From a virus: DNA of 32,058 nucleotides. Made by a program: the position numbers and the translations under genes. The notes under the pieces are model-generated. The model saw nothing but the letters and a program-made list of their open reading frames with translations, searched no databases and was not told where the DNA came from. The DNA lies in IMG/VR virus record IMGVR_UViG_3300042353_000427, positions 1 to 32,058 of that record; one strand, given 5' to 3'. This document shows positions 28,692 through 32,058 of this stretch, one piece after another; the stretch's first letter is position 1, and every line of letters begins with the position of its first letter.

Positions 28692-30085
28692 GCCTTCGCC
28701 TTCGCGCCTGTACGGGAGAAGCCGGGACGTACATCGTCGTGCGCGTTTGCTACTTGGGTTTCCATACCAAGCTTCGCGGCGTACTGCATTAGTTGCTCAA
28801 ACTCCGCCCGGGTAATGTCCACCTCTTTACCCATCTTCTTGGCAAGGGCAATGATGCTCTTCTTTGCGAGGTCGGGCTGGCTTGGAATCTGTTTAGCAAG
28901 GGAAGAGAAATCCGTATCAAAGCGGGCAAACTTCGCTTTCACGCCGGGGCGGGAGGCTTGCAAGGTCATCCCTAATTTCCGCGCTCTCTTTTCCAACTCA
29001 ATGATCTCTCTCGCTGTTTCTTTAAAAGCAGCCTCCGCTTCTCTATCAGCTGCCCTTTCCTTCTCTAGAAGCCGTAGGAGTTTGGCCTTCTTTTTCATAT
29101 CAGGCGTGGTATAGGTTTCTGTATTTAACTTATATATTCTTGGAGTTGCAGCTTTAAGATAGTCCGCCAGTTCCCTATAACGCGGCCGCAAAGTATTCAG
29201 CTTGCGTTGAATTGTCGCCTTCTCTTTATCGATAGCAGCGGCGCGTGCGGCTGCGCGTGCAACTGCTGCTGCCTTCTCTTCGGCGATTTCTTCCTTGCGG
29301 GCGGGCGAACCCCTGAGTGGGGCTGGCCCGATTGCTGCAAAGTCTGCCTTCACGCCAGAGCGGGCAAACGGGGACTTCGATGCGCCAAGGATCATGGACT
29401 GGGACTTGACGGCGATCCGCAGCTGCTCAACGTAATGCTCAATGTCCTTCGCGCTGGTCGCGGAGTTGATGACCTTGATGGCGTTGGTGACATACGCGTC
29501 GAGCGCGGCGAGCCGCTCCTTGACCTTGTCGCGCATAAACTTGTAGTTGGTGATTGCGTCCTTGGCTGCGGCCTTTGCCTCGGCGACTTGCTTGCGGTAC
29601 TCCGGCGACTTGGGATCAGCCGGGTCGGCGGTCAGCGCGGTAGCCGCGTAGCCAACGCGAGACAAGAACCCCATCTCTGCCTTCGCACCGGGGCGGGCAA
29701 AGTTACCTGCCCATTTAGGGTCTAATGTAATCCCTAGGGATTTTGCGTCAGCCTGATTTTCTTGAATACTCTGCCGCGCTCGTCGGAGATAAAGAACCTG
29801 ATCCTTCATTCTCTTATTTTCAACATCAAGTTTCAGGCTTAACTTTGCCTTCCTTTTGATATCACGCGTGTTGTTTATTTCGGCGGTCAATCTTTGGATT
29901 TCTTCCTTTATAAATCTCATATTGGAATTGAGATTGCGCATCTCCCCCGCCTCATACCGAATGTTGGTTTCGATTCTTCGTTGATTTTCCTTCATCTCAG
30001 ACGGGGAAAGTCCACCTGAAACAAACTCCGCCTTCACGCCTTGCGCCGCGAATCCCAAACGCTTCTCGATGTCTTGCTTGCTCAT
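28688..30085 (-). CDS. Tagged coiled-coil cassette protein, long form
   Basis: This 465-residue protein starts at ATG 30085 with AAAGGAAC upstream. Tags of the type A/S-R-P/S/T-G-A/V-K occur near 29686 (FARPGAKAEMGF), 29354 (FARSGVKADFA), 28943 (SRPGVKAKFA) and 28705 (FSRTGAKAKA at the very end), plus a related AAQGVKAEF near 30040. Between them are coiled-coil cassettes. Cassette A (INNTRDIKRKAKLSLKLD ... AKSLGITLD) and B (IGPAPLRGSPARKEEIAE) match those in 24946-25851; a second, diverged A lies before the third tag. Very rich in K, R, A and E. It lies between the large terminase and the portal, an unusual place. Function unknown; an internal head or ejected protein is possible. Confidence 0.75.
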   Translation of the reverse strand: MSKQDIEKRLGFAAQGVKAEFVSGGLSPSEMKENQRRIETNIRYEAGEMRNLNSNMRFIKEEIQRLTAEINNTRDIKRKAKLSLKLDVENKRMKDQVLYLRRARQSIQENQADAKSLGITLDPKWAGNFARPGAKAEMGFLSRVGYAATALTADPADPKSPEYRKQVAEAKAAAKDAITNYKFMRDKVKERLAALDAYVTNAIKVINSATSAKDIEHYVEQLRIAVKSQSMILGASKSPFARSGVKADFAAIGPAPLRGSPARKEEIAEEKAAAVARAAARAAAIDKEKATIQRKLNTLRPRYRELADYLKAATPRIYKLNTETYTTPDMKKKAKLLRLLEKERAADREAEAAFKETAREIIELEKRARKLGMTLQASRPGVKAKFARFDTDFSSLAKQIPSQPDLAKKSIIALAKKMGKEVDITRAEFEQLMQYAAKLGMETQVANAHDDVRPGFSRTGAKAKA

Positions 30086-30125
30086 GTGGTTCCTTTGTTG
30101 AGTAGTCCGCAAGCATCGTACCGAT

Positions 30126-31592
30126 TCAACCGAACATTCTGCGCTTGACTGCGCGAGAATCGAACATCCTGCTTGTGTCGGTCGCCACGGTGACCGCGCC
30201 GCCCGATGTCACTACCGTCCCGCTCGACGCTGCGGTGCAGAGGTCAACGATGCAGTCCACCGTATCGTCGTGACTGCCAGCGGGGAACGCCAGCATTTCG
30301 TCAAGGGTGGAGCGGAAGTCGGCGTGGACTTGCCCGTCATGGTTCTGCGGAAACAAGAGCTTCCCCTGCTCAACGAACGGCTGGGCGGCGGCGGCTCGTA
30401 AATGCTTGTCGGCGGTACGGGTGACGGCAATGACGGGCTGGTGGCAGTCTTGGCGGAATTGGTCGAATACGCCCTTCTGCGGCCCGTTCGCTTCCGCCAG
30501 CACCATGCCCACGCCACGGCGCTCAACGAGGTCTTTCGCCATGCGGGCGAAGTCGGGGAACGACTCGCGGACGCGGAGGATGTCGGTCAGGTACAGGTTG
30601 CGGGCTTGGTCAACCTCGCCCACGATACAGACCGAGTAGTCGGGGTCGTCGCGCTCTTGGCGCTTCTTTCCGTAGCCCCAGTCGATGGCGGCGACCGTGC
30701 GCGTGCCGAGGGGAACCGTCCCGGAGCGGTAGTACCGCGTCCATTCCGGTCGGAAGATCAGGAGGTCGGAGGACAGCGGAACGAGTTCGTAGGCGCGGGC
30801 ATACGCCATCGGCCCCATCTCGCGGCGCTTCTGGTCGAGGATCTCAGGCGTGAACACGCTCGGCCACGGGCTAATCAGTCCCCGGCAAGGCTCGCGCAAG
30901 AGCGTGCCAGCGCGTTCGCATTCGCGTCTCCAGTCGGCGGTAATGTCGTCCGTATGGAAGGGGGTCGCGGTGCGCCAGATGCGGGCGGGGTGCTTGGCGG
31001 ACGGGTCAAGCATGGGGAGCCAGATGTTGTTCATCGCCTCCTTGACCTGTGCGCGGAGAGTCGGCTGGAGGACGGCGTTACGTAGGTCGCAGATGTCATC
31101 CGGCCAAAGAACATCGGCGCGTCCGCCCGTGCGCCCGAAGATGCCGGAGGCTTGAACGGACGGGTCACGCCTCGCCCCTACCCCGGGCGCGGTGATCGAC
31201 CACGCCATGACGGTGTCCTCCCCGGGCTTGAGTTCAATGTGCGGGAAGGTGGCGCGGTAAATGGGGCTGCGGATGATGTCACGCAGGAAGCGGGATGTGG
31301 CGCTTGCAGCTTCGTCGTTCTGCCCGATCAGCTTAAACCGTGTCGCTGGGCGGCGACCAAGCCACCACGCGGCTAAATATGTAAGGCTGCTGGTCTTCGC
31401 GTGACCACGTGGGATTTCCCCGTACCAACTGTGATGCTTCAGCGCGTGCGCGATCAGCCTGCGCTGAAGGTCGGAGGCGGGCTTGCCGAGGCACAAGGCT
31501 AAGAAGGCAACCGGGTTCTCCCGCGCTGCGGCGACCGCTTGCTCCGGAGTCAGGCTTTGCGCTTTGGTTTTCGCTTTGGCTTTGGAAGGCAC
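30126..31592 (-). CDS. terL: Terminase large subunit
   Basis: This 488-residue protein has ATPase motifs PRGHAKTS (Walker A variant, residues 61-68), ADVLWPDD (Walker B, 159-166) and RTATPFH (coupling motif near 208). The nuclease domain has AAIDWGYGKK (Asp304), VLAEANGP (Glu368) and GSHDDTVD (aspartates near 442). All are in the family's order, so it should be active in cutting and pumping DNA into the prohead. The lysine-rich N-terminus overlaps the small subunit gene by 43 bases. The gene is followed by the cassette protein, not directly by the portal. Confidence 0.95.
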   Translation of the reverse strand: MPSKAKAKTKAQSLTPEQAVAAARENPVAFLALCLGKPASDLQRRLIAHALKHHSWYGEIPRGHAKTSSLTYLAAWWLGRRPATRFKLIGQNDEAASATSRFLRDIIRSPIYRATFPHIELKPGEDTVMAWSITAPGVGARRDPSVQASGIFGRTGGRADVLWPDDICDLRNAVLQPTLRAQVKEAMNNIWLPMLDPSAKHPARIWRTATPFHTDDITADWRRECERAGTLLREPCRGLISPWPSVFTPEILDQKRREMGPMAYARAYELVPLSSDLLIFRPEWTRYYRSGTVPLGTRTVAAIDWGYGKKRQERDDPDYSVCIVGEVDQARNLYLTDILRVRESFPDFARMAKDLVERRGVGMVLAEANGPQKGVFDQFRQDCHQPVIAVTRTADKHLRAAAAQPFVEQGKLLFPQNHDGQVHADFRSTLDEMLAFPAGSHDDTVDCIVDLCTAASSGTVVTSGGAVTVATDTSRMFDSRAVKRRMFG

Positions 31593-31972
31593 TTGGGGGG
31601 CTGGATCTGGTTGAGGCTTTGAGCGACGGCATCAAGGGCTTGATCTCCAAGGTCGTGGATCACTTCCACGCGGTCAGTTGCCGTACCAGCGTCAAGGCGC
31701 AGGATGCGGTCGAGCTGCACGGTTGCGTCTACGCGGTCACGGGATAAGGATGCAAGGACTTCCACGGCTCGCACGCGGGTGCGGGTATCCATGTTCGGGT
31801 CGTTCATCACGTCCTGTAGGAAGGCGGGCGCAGACTTGGCTGCCTCGGCTGGAATGTCCCAACCGCCGTAGACGGCTCGCTCAAGGCAGGATAGGTGCAG
31901 GGTCTTGTCGCGGCGCGTGACGAGGTCGCGGACATCCCCCTTCCCCCTATCGAGGGGTGCGTCTTCTGTCAT
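31550..31972 (-). CDS. terS: Terminase small subunit (putative), spans the circular join
   Basis: The protein is 140 residues. The ATG at 31972 is in the right-hand repeat and overlaps the HTH stop (ATGA; same in the left copy at 38-41). Its core LERAVYGGWDIPAEAAKSAP and NMDTRTRVRAVEVLASLSRD, a short helical domain before a dimer helix, resembles small-terminase-like proteins encoded just ahead of many phage large terminases. The C-terminus is rich in K, R and P. There is no classical HTH. The call rests on the core pattern and on position. Confidence 0.75.
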   Translation of the reverse strand: MTEDAPLDRGKGDVRDLVTRRDKTLHLSCLERAVYGGWDIPAEAAKSAPAFLQDVMNDPNMDTRTRVRAVEVLASLSRDRVDATVQLDRILRLDAGTATDRVEVIHDLGDQALDAVAQSLNQIQPPKCLPKPKRKPKRKA

Positions 31973-32058
31973 GATCGTACCTTCCGCTTTCTCAGAATCA
32001 ACTCAAATCCGGCAGCGTGCGCGATTGCGAGCGCGGAGTCAAACGCGGGCTTGCGCCT
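31932..32058. repeat. Terminal direct repeat, right copy
   Basis: Identical over all 127 bases to 1-127. Removing one copy and joining the ends restores the unbroken operon HTH gene - small terminase - large terminase. Confidence 0.97.
31969..32058 (-). CDS. Partial duplicate of the HTH gene end
   Basis: This holds the last 29 codons and stop of the gene present in full at 38-298, cut by the window end. It belongs to the repeated segment and is not a second gene. Confidence 0.9.
   Translation of the reverse strand, partial: RRKPAFDSALAIAHAAGFELILRKRKVRS

Noticed and set aside
28479-31085. Plus-strand open frames of 211 and 227 codons opposite the packaging genes
   Set aside because: They mirror well-supported minus-strand genes (terminase, cassette protein) in a GC-rich genome; no ribosome sites and no recognisable domains.

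Overview
The window looks like a complete genome of a tailed double-stranded DNA phage. Its last 127 bases (31932-32058) repeat its first 127 bases (1-127) exactly, and one gene reads across that join. The molecule is therefore a circular, or circularly permuted, map of 31,931 unique bases cut at an arbitrary point. No tRNA, integrase, transposase, DNA polymerase or CRISPR array is visible. The host is probably a Gram-negative bacterium: strong Shine-Dalgarno sites (AGGAGG type) are common, one promoter has a sigma70-like layout, and there is a lipoprotein beside membrane/coiled-coil proteins of spanin type. The host genus cannot be read from the sequence.

Layout. (1) 1209-1610, 718-1191, 223-651 and 38-298 (minus strand) form a replication/control block: a winged-helix initiator with four 22-bp-phased palindromic iterons inside its own gene (a lambda-O-like origin), a possible helicase-loader partner, an unknown protein and a small HTH protein. 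(2) 1611-2078 is the only long gap. It is a divergent control region with candidate promoters, three exact TTGACA hexamers on the minus strand and a plus-strand terminator. (3) 2079-7506 (plus strand) is the early operon: about a dozen small unknown proteins, a CsrA-like protein, a small HTH protein, a RusA-type resolvase, and an ERF annealing protein with a Gp157-family partner. The last two have their own TTGACA-N17-TATCTT promoter, and the operon ends at a C(UUCG)G hairpin terminator.

(4) From 31972 down to 7507 (minus strand) runs one near-continuous late operon in which most stops and starts overlap. Its head module is Mu-like: small and large terminase, Mu gp29-type portal, MuF-like minor head protein, Mu I/Z-type protease-scaffold with an in-frame internal scaffold start, decoration protein, major capsid protein, DUF1320 connector and tail-completion protein. 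The tail module has a tube protein, a tail assembly chaperone pair joined by a textbook -1 frameshift (GGGAAAA), a terminator-like protein, a very short tape measure and several large unrecognised tail-tip proteins. A glycine-rich fibre, two spanin-like membrane proteins, two hydrophobic micro-ORFs and a strikingly cysteine-rich 614-residue protein complete it.

The most unusual part is in the head module. Two lysine/arginine-rich coiled-coil proteins (28688-30085 and 24946-25851) bracket the portal and MuF genes. They share sequence cassettes separated by a repeated tag resembling F-[AS]-R-[PST]-G-[AV]-K. They and the small protein between them (28449-28691) also share an N-terminal RLG-F-A-like motif. 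Next come a head-spike-like carbohydrate-binding protein and an SGNH esterase, both placed among head genes rather than tail genes. No endolysin could be recognised.
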